From Maratus speciosus (taxonomy: Eukaryota > Arthropoda > Arachnida > Araneae > Salticidae): DNA of 64,000 nt. Both the position numbers and the translations under genes were made by a program. Location: contig OZ010790.1 in the NCBI GenBank assembly GCA_963932465.1, positions 352,681,087 to 352,745,086 of the forward strand. The letters are read 5' to 3'. Shown one piece after another: positions 34,380 to 45,695 of the stretch. Position 1 is the stretch's first letter, and the number at the start of each line of letters is the position of its first letter. Below the pieces are notes generated by a model. It did not search any database and was not told the origin of the DNA. It saw nothing but the letters and a program-made list of their open reading frames with translations.

Positions 34380-34421
<42 letters not shown>
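34380..34421. repeat. Poly-A tract, 42 bases
   Basis: Uninterrupted A run, followed within 20 bases by a shorter T run. Confidence 0.95.
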
Positions 34422-34422
<1 letters not shown>

Positions 34423-34589
34423 GGGCAGTTTGAGTTTTTTTTTTTTAATGTGTGAAATTAATTTCTTTATTGTATGTGTGTGTGCATTTGCACTGAAATT
34501 AAATTATTTGACTACATTTTAAAAATATTAACTATTATTTATATCATGGAAGACGGTAGTATTCCGAGTGACGCAGCCTTAAGCCTAAA

Positions 34590-34634
34590 ATCGTATCGTA
34601 TCGTATCGTTAAAATCGTATCGTATCGTATCGTA
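34590..34634. repeat. ATCGT pentanucleotide microsatellite
   Basis: Two blocks of (ATCGT)n separated by TAAA, about 45 bases in all. Confidence 0.95.
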
Positions 34635-34637
34635 GAA

Positions 34638-36894
34638 TTCGTAGATGGCGGAACTCTATATATACAGCTAACTTGAGATCAAAGAAAACGCGAAAAGCCG
34701 CCTTTTAATAACTCAGCAGATATAGGTCCTATTGTTCTGAATTTTCTAGAACAGTCTTATATCTGCAGTCTAATCATATACTGAAATTTTTACATTTCTA
34801 CGTGCAGTATATTTTGAGATTTAAATAGCCATTTTTAAAGTGAAAACGTTGGTATGATTATCGAGGAAGTTCCTAATATGAAAATCTCGAAAACGCTTCT
34901 AACGATTTTCTTCAAATTGATATTATAATATAAATCTGATTAATACGAGGTGAATAACACTTTTCTTTTTTCTGGGAAAACTCGTTTTATTTTAAAAATC
35001 GTTATTTTAAAAAATCGCTTTTTTTACTTTTCTCGTCTGTGATTGGTGAATAGGTTTGACGTCACTTCGTATGTAGGAGGAGTCTTAATCCATCTGCTGT
35101 GAGTATAACTATAAAATATAAAATCAGAAGATTTGCAAAGTCATTTTAGGTATTCTAAGTTGAGTTAACAATCTGAATGTAGGCAGTAAATCTTTTTTTT
35201 TTTTAAATATTAAAATTTTAAATGTTAATTATTATGTGTTTTAAAATATTAAATATATTAAATGAAATTTCGATTGCTATTATCTTTCTCTTTTGTTATG
35301 AAGAAATTATTATTCCATATTACTGCTTTTTGTCGAAAAAATATTTAGATTCATTTTTAAAAAAGGAGAATTTTATTTTTAATTATATGTATTCAATATA
35401 ATTGTTATTTATCATTCTTTTTCAATTTTCAAAAAAAATTATTTTTAATTTTTTGTTTATGATCGTGACTCGAGGTTTTCGACTTGTGACTCAACTCAAC
35501 CATTGCTATTTCTCATTGCTTTGCATAAATAATTATTGGATTACACTTTATTAGGTATTTTGTTAATTTATTATTTGTTTTTTAATCTGATTTACGATTC
35601 CATTTTTAACTTTTCTTTTGATTTACTTAGATTTAATGTGTCCTTTTTTATTTTCTGCCGATTTAACCTAACCACGCTATCGTTTTGTAGATATTACGAA
35701 CCTTTTATTTTCTCTTGAAATATCTATTAATGTTTTAATATCCAGCATCAATAATTATTTTTATAATACCTTATGGCTTCATAGTTGAATAGCTTCTTCT
35801 GAAAAGGGCAACAGAAATTTCTGAAAACTTTTGTTTACATATCGATTACGATAGGAATGTTTTAATATCCAGCAGTAACTTAAACTTTCGTTTTGATTAC
35901 ATATCGAGTAACAAAAAATATGTTCTTGACTCTTTAGAAAATGTAACTAAAATGATAATTTTAACAATTGAATCATTAATAAAAAATTATATGTTAAATT
36001 AAGCCTGAAAATTTTAATACTTGGAAAGGCTGAGACAAATATAAATTTTTAAAGCAGATATCTTACAATGAATGTTTAATCACAATGTTTTAACTAAAAT
36101 ATCTTTAAATATTAACAAATTTAAACAAAATGAAGTTCTTAATTTTGCCGATTGATTTTTCGCGAAAAAAGGTACTAAAAAAACTTAAAACTATTTAGCT
36201 AGAAAAGATTACAATGTTTCTGATGGGAACAAATAAATAGATTTTTCAATGCTTTCACTAAAGTAAATTTAAAATTCAAAGTCAGAATTACAAATTAATT
36301 AAATTGTTTATTGTGGGATCCCCATAACTCAAAAAATATTTTAAACTAAGTTATCATTGTTTTTTCAATGTTTGTTGACAGACGGTTGCGATTTGTGTTA
36401 AAAACCACCAAAGTGACATTCTCTATGCCCTATCATATGATGCATACCAATAGATTTCTAAACAGCTTCCACTTGAAAATCTGAAGACCATTAAGATTAC
36501 TAAATCAAAAGAAAAGTTCACGATTAATTCCCAAAAAGTCAGAATAAATAAATTTCAAAATACATAATATGTGTAATCCTATTTTAAAAAGCTTTTTTCC
36601 AAAGTAAGAATTCATTCACATACACTGACAATAAAATTATGAGTGTTTTGGTTGGTGGGAAAACATTTAATGTATTTTATCAGCGCTGTCCAACATGGCA
36701 TGATTTCAGGGGGGGGGGGGGGGGAATTATTTTTTTGCCAATGATTTTCTGAGAACATCACTTTTATTTTCAAGAGCAAGGGGTGATTCTGTTCTGAAAT
36801 TTCAGCCATTCAGTTCTGAAAAAGAAAAAAAAATCATTCCTTCTTAACCTAAAAACCTCATAATGGATATTAATTATGAATGAATCGTATGTTT
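34638..36894. other. AT-rich DNA without supported gene
   Basis: No coding region supported. A possible regulatory cluster is listed at 35040-35130. The phrase AATGTTTTAATATCCAGCA occurs twice (about 35730 and 35855), suggesting an old local duplication. A 15-base G run lies near 36710. Confidence 0.5.
35040..35130. promoter_or_regulatory. Possible promoter-like cluster (CCAAT box, CRE)
   Basis: ATTGG at 35042-35046 (inverted CCAAT) is followed 10 bases later by a perfect CRE palindrome TGACGTCA at 35057-35064 and then TATAAAATATAAAA near 35111. The arrangement is suggestive, but in 64 kb of AT-rich DNA the TATA-like part means little and no gene is seen downstream. Confidence 0.2.
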
Positions 36895-37120
36895 TCTCCT
36901 ACCGATTGGCAATTTTTGTGTGTTTTTTATGTGACCACTTGACAAATTTTATGATTTTTCCCCTAACAACCGACTGTCGATTTTTCTTTTTCATCTGTGA
37001 CTGATTGATGAATTTTGTGATTTTTTAAGCAGTAGATGGGCAAATTAATCGATTTTTTTTTTTCTTCATGACTAACTGAAGAATTTCTTGTAACCAACTT
37101 GTGAATTTTTTTATTTTCTT
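36895..37120. repeat. Degenerate minisatellite, ~32-38-base units
   Basis: Phrases of the type GACTG-N-TGA-NAATTTT-TGATTTTT recur about seven times with poor conservation (for example ACCACTTGACAAATTTTATG and GACTGATTGATGAATTTTG). The unit length drifts. Confidence 0.45.
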
Positions 37121-37658
37121 TTCCTTCACAAGAGCGATTTAGAAATTTCTCTACATACATTTATAATCTACAGTGATGATAGACAAAATTCATGCATTAA
37201 TAAGATTCCTGTGGTAAGATTCGTCAAATGTTCGCAGAAAAAGACTAATTTTGTCAAGGGATCGCAGAATAAATGAAAATTTCCTCCAAAATGTTACGGA
37301 AAATTTCGAATTTCGTAAAAAGTCTGTGAGGCTGTGAAAGTTCAGCTTTTTTTTTTTTTTTTGCTGAGCCAGTACCATGTCTGATTTTAAGTCAATACGA
37401 CCCGAACCTGCAAAAATAATTTTCAAAATATGAAAAATATTATCAATATTTTGTTTTTGATACACACAAAAACCACATGTATCATATTTTTGATAGTTTA
37501 TGTACACATGTTACATGTGTTTAAATTGAGAGGTGCCTGTTATTCAAACTTATATAAAAGTTCAAATATATAAAGTTTAGGAATTAAAAAGTGTTTGTTA
37601 AATAGAAATGTCTGCCTTTTGAAAGAAAAGCCATTATGGAGGTCTTATTGTACATAGA
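37121..37658. other. AT-rich spacer
   Basis: No supported feature; a 16-base T run near 37348. Confidence 0.5.
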
Positions 37659-38027
37659 CAGGGGTAGGGAAATGCATCATTTTACTCTCCATTGGCGAGT
37701 GAATTTTTAGGTAGTTTTTGAAAACTGCAAACTATAGAGATATACCGAAAACTTTTTTTTTTATTAGTTAGCTATATTTTTCAACTTTCCTAATTATTTC
37801 GATGTAAACATGGTACTAAGTTCTATTTTATATTAAACTTTAATCTCTTGTTTATTTTTTTAAAATTTATAGGGAAGAAAAATATGAGAATGCATTATAG
37901 TAATAGTAACCAACTATTTTTGAGTTGCATAATTTTGTCATAAAAATTTTCAACTGTAGATTGCATTTTACTGGCTGGTGAAATAAATCCTTGGCTGGTA
38001 AGATTTTCTAGAAATTCCCCACCCCTG
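37659..38027. mobile_element. hAT-type MITE, family H1 copy 1
   Basis: Ends CAGGGGTAGGGAAATGC and AATTCCCCACCCCTG, with a perfect 8-base duplication TACATAGA (37651-37658 and 38028-38035). A second copy is at 42545-42930; the two share GGCGAGTG, ATTTTTAGG, TTAGTTAGCTATATTTTTCA-type blocks and GGTAAGATTTTCT near the end. Confidence 0.9.
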
Positions 38028-38088
38028 TACATAGATCTTCAACCTGAAAAAATACTTTGGATATCATTTGAAATTCAGGTCGACCAAT

Positions 38089-38217
38089 TAGAGTCAAAAC
38101 CCAAACCGAAACAATGAAAGTGAACCCGGCCTGCAACAAAAAATCTACTATTGATCCGATCCGAACCAAGAGTCGGTTCGGGTAAAAGCAAGTAACCCGA
38201 TCTGATGCAGGACTCTA
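38089..38217. mobile_element. Short hAT-like element with TAGAGTC ends
   Basis: TAGAGTCAAAACCC at the left and GATGCAGGACTCTA at the right, with inner ACCCGAACC-type palindromes (GAACCAAGAGTCGGTTC). The 8 bases outside do not match, so the call rests on the ends alone. Confidence 0.45.
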
Positions 38218-38525
38218 ATGCAGATATCTTTCAGTTAGTGTAGTAAATTGTTTTACATGCTTCCTCAATTAGTGTGTGAAGCACAAAACTGGTTACACTA
38301 TTTTTTTCCCAGCAAGATGGTGATCATTATTCAGCAATTGGTAAGTTTTCTATTAAATAAATTAACCAGTTTGTAGGTTTGTAGCAATTAAACTGTAATG
38401 CAAAACATTTTAATCAAGTCGTGTATTTAAAAAAGTACTCTATGATAAGTAAGCTAACATAATTAAAGAACTGTTGTAATGCAGATTAAAAATTAAGAGA
38501 CTTTGTACTGTTTCTTGACTGATTG

Positions 38526-38580
38526 TTTATATTTTTAAAATGTATACATTAATATGCAAGTGCACATATGTGTGCACCAG

Positions 38581-38615
<35 letters not shown>

Positions 38616-38922
38616 GTGTATTTGCAGAGTGCGTGACATCTGGCCGAAAAAGTAGCAAGCAAAACTAAACACTGTATGTACTGTATAAACGAGAAAATTA
38701 ATCGACACTGTTTGTTTTTAAGCATTTTGCATATTACAGGTCATCACTTTAATCATTGTTTATATCAGTGTTGAATTCAGACACTTTTCTCCAGGAGGGA
38801 TTGCACTTTTTGACCATTGAAAACACAAAATCTCAAATCTTCTGGGGGGGGGGGTGAAATCAACACTGATTTATATTTAAAAAAATTATACTTTAATATG
38901 CGAGTGTATTTATGTGTGCACA

Positions 38923-38960
<38 letters not shown>

Positions 38961-39010
38961 CGGTATTTGCACAGTTCATGACACCTGGCCGAAACAGTAC
39001 TCAGTACAAT
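38526..39010. repeat. Direct duplication (~345-base period) with a poly-T in each copy
   Basis: Blocks at 38526-38665 and 38871-39010 align: TTAATATGCAAGTG/TTAATATGCGAGTG, TATGTGTGCACCAG/TATGTGTGCACAAG, a T run (28 bases at 38584; 32 bases at 38925), then GTATTTGCAGAG/GTATTTGCACAG and CTGGCCGAAA in both. The T runs sit at the same place in each copy. Confidence 0.85.
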
Positions 39011-39038
39011 ATTACTCAGAAATAAATTAAGATATATT

Positions 39039-39266
39039 TTAACTCTCTGAGCGGTTTGAGCATATTTTTCTGTTTCCCAAAAACAACTTTAATCTGTTGT
39101 AGACAAAAATATTTTCAGCAGAATTGTATTTCAAGATGTCTATCAAATAAAGGAGCATGAAGTGTATTTTAGAAACAAACAGGAAAAGAAAATTTTAATT
39201 AAAATTATTTTTATAAGCATTTTTATGAAAATGCCGGAATGCCTTCAAGATGCTCGGAGGGTTTAA
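39039..39266. mobile_element. TTAA-flanked short element (piggyBac-type), family P1 copy 2
   Basis: Left TTAACTCTCTGAGCGG, right ATGCTCGGAGGGTTTAA. The ends resemble 20476-20749. The left end has drifted more than the right. No coding sequence. Confidence 0.6.
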
Positions 39267-39673
39267 AATATATATATATATATATATTCCAATCAACCCA
39301 GTAGCAGAAACAGTGCAGCACGGAAGCGGGCGCTGCAGATTATTTTAAACCTTGCAGATTAATCCACCAACTTAAAAATAAATGCTGGGCTTAAAAAATA
39401 GCTGAAATTTGCTTTAAGTCTATAGATTTATGGTATTTGTTGTATCCTTATATTATATATATTCTTTATAAATGGAAATTTTGCTTACTTTAAGTGTTTC
39501 TGTTATTTCTTATGATAGTAGGCTTATTGGGTCACAGATAAATTTTTGTTTGCTGCAGACTGACGCAGAAAATTCTGCTTCTGGGCCAATGTATTTATAT
39601 ATTTATGCATGTAAGCATTCGCTGTTTTCTGTGGTAAAAATCTGTATGTACTTTAATGCAAATAACTTAAAAG
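39267..39673. other. AT-rich spacer
   Basis: A TA microsatellite near 39270-39288; no gene recognised. Confidence 0.5.
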
Positions 39674-39847
39674 TAGAGCTGGGCGATATATTGATAAAAT
39701 TGATATAAAATGGTAATTGTGATAACGATATTAAAAAACCTTACAAAACGGTATATCATGAATATCATAATCGTGATGTAAACCGTGATTATCGTGGTTT
39801 TTCATTAAACCGCAACATTAAGCAGCACTTCTTCAGATTCGACCCAG

Positions 39848-40068
39848 TCTAAACCGTGGTATTAAATACTGAATCGTCTGTTCCGATTATTATGATACTA
39901 ACGGAGTGTCTCCTCTCAAGTCTAAACCGTGGTATTAAAAATACCAATTCCTCGGTTTCAGTATTCTTGATATTAACGGTGCGACTTCTGCCAGTCTAAA
40001 TTGTGATATTAAATACCGACTCCTCGGGTTCCATGTTCATGATACTAATGGTATGTGATTTCGTTTTG
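39848..40068. repeat. Three ~74-base tandem units
   Basis: Units begin TCTAAACCGTGGTATTAAA at 39848 and 39921 and TCTAAATTGTGATATTAAA at 39995, each followed by a CTCGG/CGTCTG stretch and GATACTAACGG or similar. Confidence 0.85.
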
Positions 40069-40362
40069 GTGGGTGATAAGTATCGTACATGCAGTTTTCT
40101 GTGTGATCACTGACATCAGATGATACATATATATATATATATTTATGGTATTGACGGTATAAGCTGAATCTCTGAGCATATGCGTTTTATGCTTCAGACA
40201 CCATGTCTTTCATTTCATTATGGTATTTAGATTTCAGCGATGTTGATGAATATTTGCTCTTTGTTATCGAACAATGTGTGAATCAGGACGATAAAGAAAT
40301 GAAATATAACATTTTATTTGCAACAGTGGATTTAATTAGACAAATGAAATAATAATTATATA

Positions 40363-41319
40363 GCTGGGTCCTCAGGGCCACTTTTCTAACTTTGGCCGAG
40401 ACCCCTCATGTGGCATATCATTGGAAAGGCCTGTGACCACTTATTCATGTTATGCACCTCCGGTGACCACCCCCCACTTCCACGTCTGGGGGGCACTTTT
40501 CTAAATTTTACCGAGACCCCTCATGTGACATATCATTGGAATGGCCTGTTGCCGCTTATTCATGTTATGCCCCTCCAGCATCCCTATCCCCCCCATGGGA
40601 GGGCCTTTTCTAAATTTTGCCCCCCCCCCTTATGTGACGTATCTTGCAAAGACCTGTGACCGCTTGATCATTTTATGCATTTCCGGTGCTCCGCCCACCA
40701 CTTTGCCCCCCAAGGTGGCACTTTCCTAAATTTTGCCGACACTCATCATGTGACCATTTATTCATGTTATGCACCTTCAGCATTCCTCTCCCCACTTGTC
40801 CCCCCCTTGCGGGAGGGCTTTTTTCTAAGTTTTACCGTCACCCCTCATGTGACATATCGTTGCAAAGGCCAGTGACCGCTTAATCATTTTATGGCCTTCC
40901 GGTGCATCGCCCACCACTTGGACACCCCTGGGGGGGCACTTTTCTAAATTTTGCTGACACCCATCATGTGACATCATTGGAAAGGCCTGTGACTGCTTAT
41001 TCATGTTATGCACCATCAGGGTCCCTCTCCCCACTTGTCCCTCCCCCCCCCCTCCGAGGGAGGGTCTTTTTGTATATTTTGCCATCACCCCTCATAAGAC
41101 ATATCGTTGCAAAGGCCTGTGACCGCTTAGTCATTTTATGGCCCTCCGGTGCACCGCTCACCACTTTTCCCCCATGGGGGGCACTTTCCTAAATTTTGCC
41201 GACACCCGTTATGTGACATATCGTTGGAAAGGCCTGTGACTGCTTAATCATTTTATGCACTTCCAGTGCTCCGCCCACCACTTTGCTCCCCTCCCCTCCC
41301 CGGGGGGCACTTTCCTAAA
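40363..41319. repeat. Minisatellite of ~117-base units in an alternating two-type order
   Basis: About eight units, each ending in TTGGAAAGGCCTGTGACCG or a variant. Type A units contain TTCCGGTGC..CGCCCACCACTT and end the middle with GGGGGGCACTTT; type B units contain CAGCATCCCTCTCCCC and GGGAGGGCTTTT. Reading left to right the order is A-B-A-B-A-B-A-A, a two-unit higher-order repeat of about 235 bases. The array is much more GC-rich than its surroundings. Confidence 0.85.
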
Positions 41320-41391
41320 TCGATATATCGGAATATGATATAAAGATGCTGATTTATCATGATATTTAATTCTAGACATTGCCCATCCCTA

Positions 41392-42544
41392 CTTAAAAGT
41401 GCTTTGGCATCGATCAGCATGATACGATATCTATGTACCGATAATATTGTACCGATGTAATGATACCGATAATATTGTACAATACATTTTCGTCATTATC
41501 TAACATTAGTGCACACAAAATGCATTTGTATGCACTACATAGTTTATTATCTACCGATTCTAATAAGGATTTTATGATCGTAGTAGATATGAATGTATTT
41601 TATATGAAATTAGTACCAAATAATGAGAGATTTATTGATGTTGTTATGTCAGTAAATAACATTTTAAAGAGTTAGACTTTTTTGTTTGGTGCCATCAAGT
41701 TTTGACGGGTTCCATCTAGTGAATCTTTAAGACTTTTTTACTGTTGCTATAGAAATATTTTAGATTATTAATAATTTGTCTCGAATGAGTCATAAAAGGC
41801 CAACCCTGCCGCATGGCAATTAAAAAATATTATCTATCGCCAAATAAAATACAGCTTTTTCATCTCTAGTTACGTTTAGCTTTTTATTTTTTTAAATGGT
41901 GCAAGGACACGGTATCTAAAATGTCACTAATAATATGTGCATCCATTGTCTGCAATTTTCTATAATCTACGTTGCTTAGCAAAAGTAAATATCACAAATT
42001 TCACCTATCTGTTTCTGAAAATTATTGTGAACTTCAACCATTGATGGCCAATTTGTGCTGAAGTGGAAAAGACCATCACATCAAAAATACCTTTTGTCAC
42101 AATTTTTGTTTCTGGCAAAAATTATACTAGTATTTTAAAACAGGGTTTTAAGGATTTTATTTTAACTACATGAGGCAAGAATGAAGAGATACTGATACTT
42201 AAAGCATATGGTTGCTCTACTCATTGGTTAAATCTTCTAGGTGACAATATAACTCCACAAACAATTACAAAACATGTCATTGAAATACAAAAGTACTTTC
42301 ACAATTACCATGCTGTATATGCTTGGTTAAAAGAATGCAATGATCATTTTACACTACTCTTACCTTGCAACTTTTACTAGAACAGTCAGATAACTTGTTT
42401 TGAAACTTTTATCAATAACCACAGCCATTATACTAAAATTATTAATACACTATTAACATTTCTTTGAAATTATCAGACTATAATCTTTATAATGTTAAAG
42501 ATCTTCTTTTGCAATTATAACCAGTTGAAAACACTTTAAATAGT
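41392..42544. other. AT-rich spacer
   Basis: TACCGATAATATTGTAC occurs twice near 41437-41481. Otherwise no feature recognised; a 71-codon frame at 41460-41675 has no domain. Confidence 0.5.
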
Positions 42545-42930
42545 CAGGAATGGGAAATATATCATTTTGCTTGCCACTGGCGAGTACCTTTCCTCGCAGG
42601 GCGAGTGGATTTTTAGGAAATCTTTGAAAATACTGCAGGCTATATAAGGTCTGGCAAAAACATTTTTTTAATAGTTGGTTATATTTTTCAAATTTACTTC
42701 GATAGTGCTAAGTTCTATCTTATACTAAACTTTCCTCTGTTGTATATATTTTTTAATAACAATTAATAATTTCTTAGTTACAGTGACTACTATAGTAACA
42801 ATTTCTTAGTAACAGTGTAAACTATTTTTGCTGTGTGTTTTCTCATTGTTTTTGAACTGTACGTTGTATCTTGTTGGCTCATAAAATAAATCTTTGTTTG
42901 GTAAGATTTTCTGAAAATTCCCCATCCCTG
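42545..42930. mobile_element. hAT-type MITE, family H1 copy 2
   Basis: Ends CAGGAATGGGAAATA and AATTCCCCATCCCTG; flanks TAAATAGT and TAAGTAGT (7 of 8). It carries an extra duplication CTTAGTTACAGTG / CTTAGTAACAGTG compared with copy 1. Confidence 0.85.
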
Positions 42931-43067
42931 TAAGTAGTAGTATCAATACAAAAACCCTTAATGGGTTAAAAGTTAGTGATGCAGCACTTTATCTTATTCT
43001 CTAAGAATTTTAAATATGGAACTTAAAAATAATGATATCAAATTTTGAGTGACGCTATGCTATTAAT

Positions 43068-44174
43068 TAGGGATTGACCGAAGCAGCAATTTTGCCGAAT
43101 ACCGAATACCGAAGCTTCAGTCGAAGTGTACGCCGAATATTCGGTATTCGGCGACCGAATACTTGAAAATTTTTAATACGCATTTTTGCATATACTAGCT
43201 TTTTTATTAAACTTTAATTGAAATGAAATTCTCAATAATTTAATTCAGTTACATTTTTATTCTTAAATCTAATTAATAAAAAATTTAATGACTTTCTACT
43301 CACAAATTATTAACCCATCACTTTTTATTATTTTATCACTAGTCAATACCCAAAAATAACCTATGAAAGTATTAAACTATGCAGGCTATTATTAAGGATA
43401 AGGACTACCAGAATAACAAAAGTTCATTCAAATAAAAAGAAACAATGTTGTTAATAAGCTGATTTACTGACTGTCTAATTATAAACATATTGAATAGGAA
43501 TGTTCTCAAAATACAAAAAGTATCATATCAATTTGTACATTTAACTATTTTCTATCAAATTATTGATAGATATTTATATTTTGATTAATATTTTAACACT
43601 GTGGTGATGAAGATTACAAATTTGAACGATTTTGATATAACGGTTATAAAAGCTATAGGATAAGCATTGGAGTATACTTATTGGATGTGTGTATTTTCTT
43701 TAATAACCTTAGATATACAGATATGAACTCTAATATACTTATTTGATGTGTATATTAAAGAAAATACATATTAAATAAATTTAAATTTAAAAAAAAAACT
43801 AATGTAGAAGTAATTAAAATTAAATAAGGGATGCATCTTCCTTACTTTTTTCTTCTTCTCTAGTTGGCAGTTGTTTTGATTTCACCCCTATGTAGACTAT
43901 TTTAGGAAGGAAAAAGTTTTTTTTAAATAAAAAATGGCCTTTGACTTGTTTTTTGTAGTGCAAGCTGAATTCTGAACTCATGCACATAATATTAAACCTC
44001 ATTGTTTAGCCTATTCTACTGCTAAGTAAAAGACAATTCTTCTAATTCTAAAAAAATACTTATCTGCAATTATTCGGCCGAATACTTAAAAGTATTCGGC
44101 CGGAGCCGAATATTCAGTTTACATGCCGAACCACCGAATACCGAATCAACTATTCGGTATTCGGTCAATCCCTA
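43068..44174. mobile_element. hAT-type element with TAGGGATTGACCGAA ends
   Basis: Ends TAGGGATTGACCGAA and TTCGGTCAATCCCTA, flanked by a perfect 8-base duplication CTATTAAT (43060-43067 and 44175-44182). Both arms are rich in CCGAATA/TATTCGG words. No transposase. The middle is AT-rich. Confidence 0.95.
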
Positions 44175-44334
44175 CTATTAATTATAATCTCTGTATATAT
44201 TTCATCATTTTATTTTTTTATAATCGCATGTGCAAAAATTATGTTCAATTTAAAAAGATGTATAAAAGTTTAATCATTGATGCTTTATCATTCATATCTC
44301 TCATAAATTCAAAGTATGAGTTTAAAAAGATATG

Positions 44335-44551
44335 GGAACTACTTGCGAATTCACCCGGAGTCCGCTATCTTGTTTCTTTGTTGGTCATTTATAATCACTT
44401 TATGCTTAATTTAATAACATAACAACAACAAACATAATATAAACAACAGCAAACATAACATAAAATAAATAAATCCAAATAAATAAATTTAACATCGGCG
44501 ATGATCAACAAAGAAACAAGGCGGACTCCGGGCGAATCCGCAAGTAGTACC
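44335..44551. mobile_element. hAT-type MITE with GGWACTACTTGCG ends
   Basis: Ends GGAACTACTTGCGAATTC and GAATCCGCAAGTAGTACC, with CCCGGAGTCCGC in both arms, flanked by a perfect 8-base duplication AAGATATG (44327-44334 and 44552-44559). The outermost GGTACTACTT matches the family G1 ends at 30260. Confidence 0.95.
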
Positions 44552-44708
44552 AAGATATGAATTAAAAGTATTCTATTTTTCATGCACTTTTTCTAAAATT
44601 TTGGTATTTCATTAAGTTTATTTTGTTTCTAGGAAAATTTAATCCAATTTTGTCTATGAAGGTGTACTTTTTTAATCTTTTGATCCTAAACCTCAAAAAA
44701 GTAATGAT

Positions 44709-45695
44709 ATCAATACAAAAACCCTTAACGGGTTAAAAGTTTGACGCAGCACTTTACTTTATGGCTATATGAATCTGAAATATGGGTCTTAAAAATTCTG
44801 ATATCAAGTTTTAAGTGACGCTGTGCTATTAAAATGAATTTATATATATTTAATTTTTCTTTTTTGTTGTATTTATTTTTAATCAGTGATACTTTTTCAT
44901 TCAAGATATGAGTTTTAAAAGATATGATATCAAAATTAAAGTGACGCTGTGATCTGACTTAGATTAGTTAAAAAATTACTTTACACATACTTGTGTTTTG
45001 TCTTCTGAAATATATTTAGAAATTGAAACATTTTTTTTTTCAATACACTATCAAATATGTCATACATTTTCTCAGCTGATGTTATGTATTAAATGTATTT
45101 AATTCAATAAATTTATTTATCTTTTGCGTCACGATATCCAGAACCATCGGTAAAATTTGTGTAAATGTTTTCTTTGCATCACACTATCTATTTGCATACT
45201 ATTTACTTAGTTTAGATACTATGACGCAAAATAAACGTTTACACAAGTTTTACGGATGGTTCTGGATATCGTGACGCAAAAGATAAATAAATTTATTGAA
45301 TTAAATACATTTAATACATAACATCAGCTGAGAAAATGTATGACATATTTGATAGTGTATTGAAAAAAAAAAATGTTTCAATTTCTAAATATATTTCAGA
45401 AGACAAAACACAAGTATGTGTAAAGTAATTTTTTAACTAATCTAAGTCAGATCACAGCGTCACTTTAATTTTGATATCATATCTTTTAAAACTCATATCT
45501 TGAATGAAAAAGTATCACTGATTAAAAATAAATACAACAAAAAAGAAAAATTAAATATATATAAATTCATTTTAATAGCACAGCGTCACTTAAAACTTGA
45601 TATCAGAATTTTTAAGACCCATATTTCAGATTCATATAGCCATAAAGTAAAGTGCTGCGTCAAACTTTTAACCCGTTAAGGGTTTTTGTATTGAT
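44709..45695. repeat. Near-perfect ~990-base palindrome
   Basis: Left arm 44709-45188 and right arm about 45215-45695 are reverse complements with few visible differences; only ~25 bases form the loop. The outer ends read ATCAATACAAAAACCCTTAA. Within the arms AGTGACGCTGTG motifs recur three times. It looks like a fold-back element; no target duplication is certain. Confidence 0.9.

Larger units (their letters stand above)
39674..41391. mobile_element. hAT-type element carrying internal satellites
   Basis: Ends TAGAGCTGGGCGATAT and ATTGCCCATCCCTA, flanked by a perfect 8-base duplication CTTAAAAG (39666-39673 and 41392-41399). CGATAT words recur near both ends. There is no transposase; about 1.2 kb of the 1.7 kb is made of two internal tandem repeats (39848-40068 and 40363-41319). 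Confidence 0.9.
42944..44575 (+). repeat. Interrupted half-copy of the palindrome family
   Basis: From 42947 the sequence follows the left arm of the palindrome at 44709 (AATACAAAAACCCTTAA, GCAGCACTTTA, TGATATCAA.TTT, AGTGACGCT.TGCTATTAA, then after the first insertion AAGTATGAGTTTAAAAAGATATG). It is interrupted by two hAT-type elements, at 43068-44174 and 44335-44551. Removing them restores continuous similarity to the arm. Confidence 0.8.

Noticed and set aside
40408..41192. Several overlapping 60-96-codon frames rich in Pro and Cys
   Set aside because: All lie in the GC-rich minisatellite and repeat with its period; they are by-products of the tandem array.
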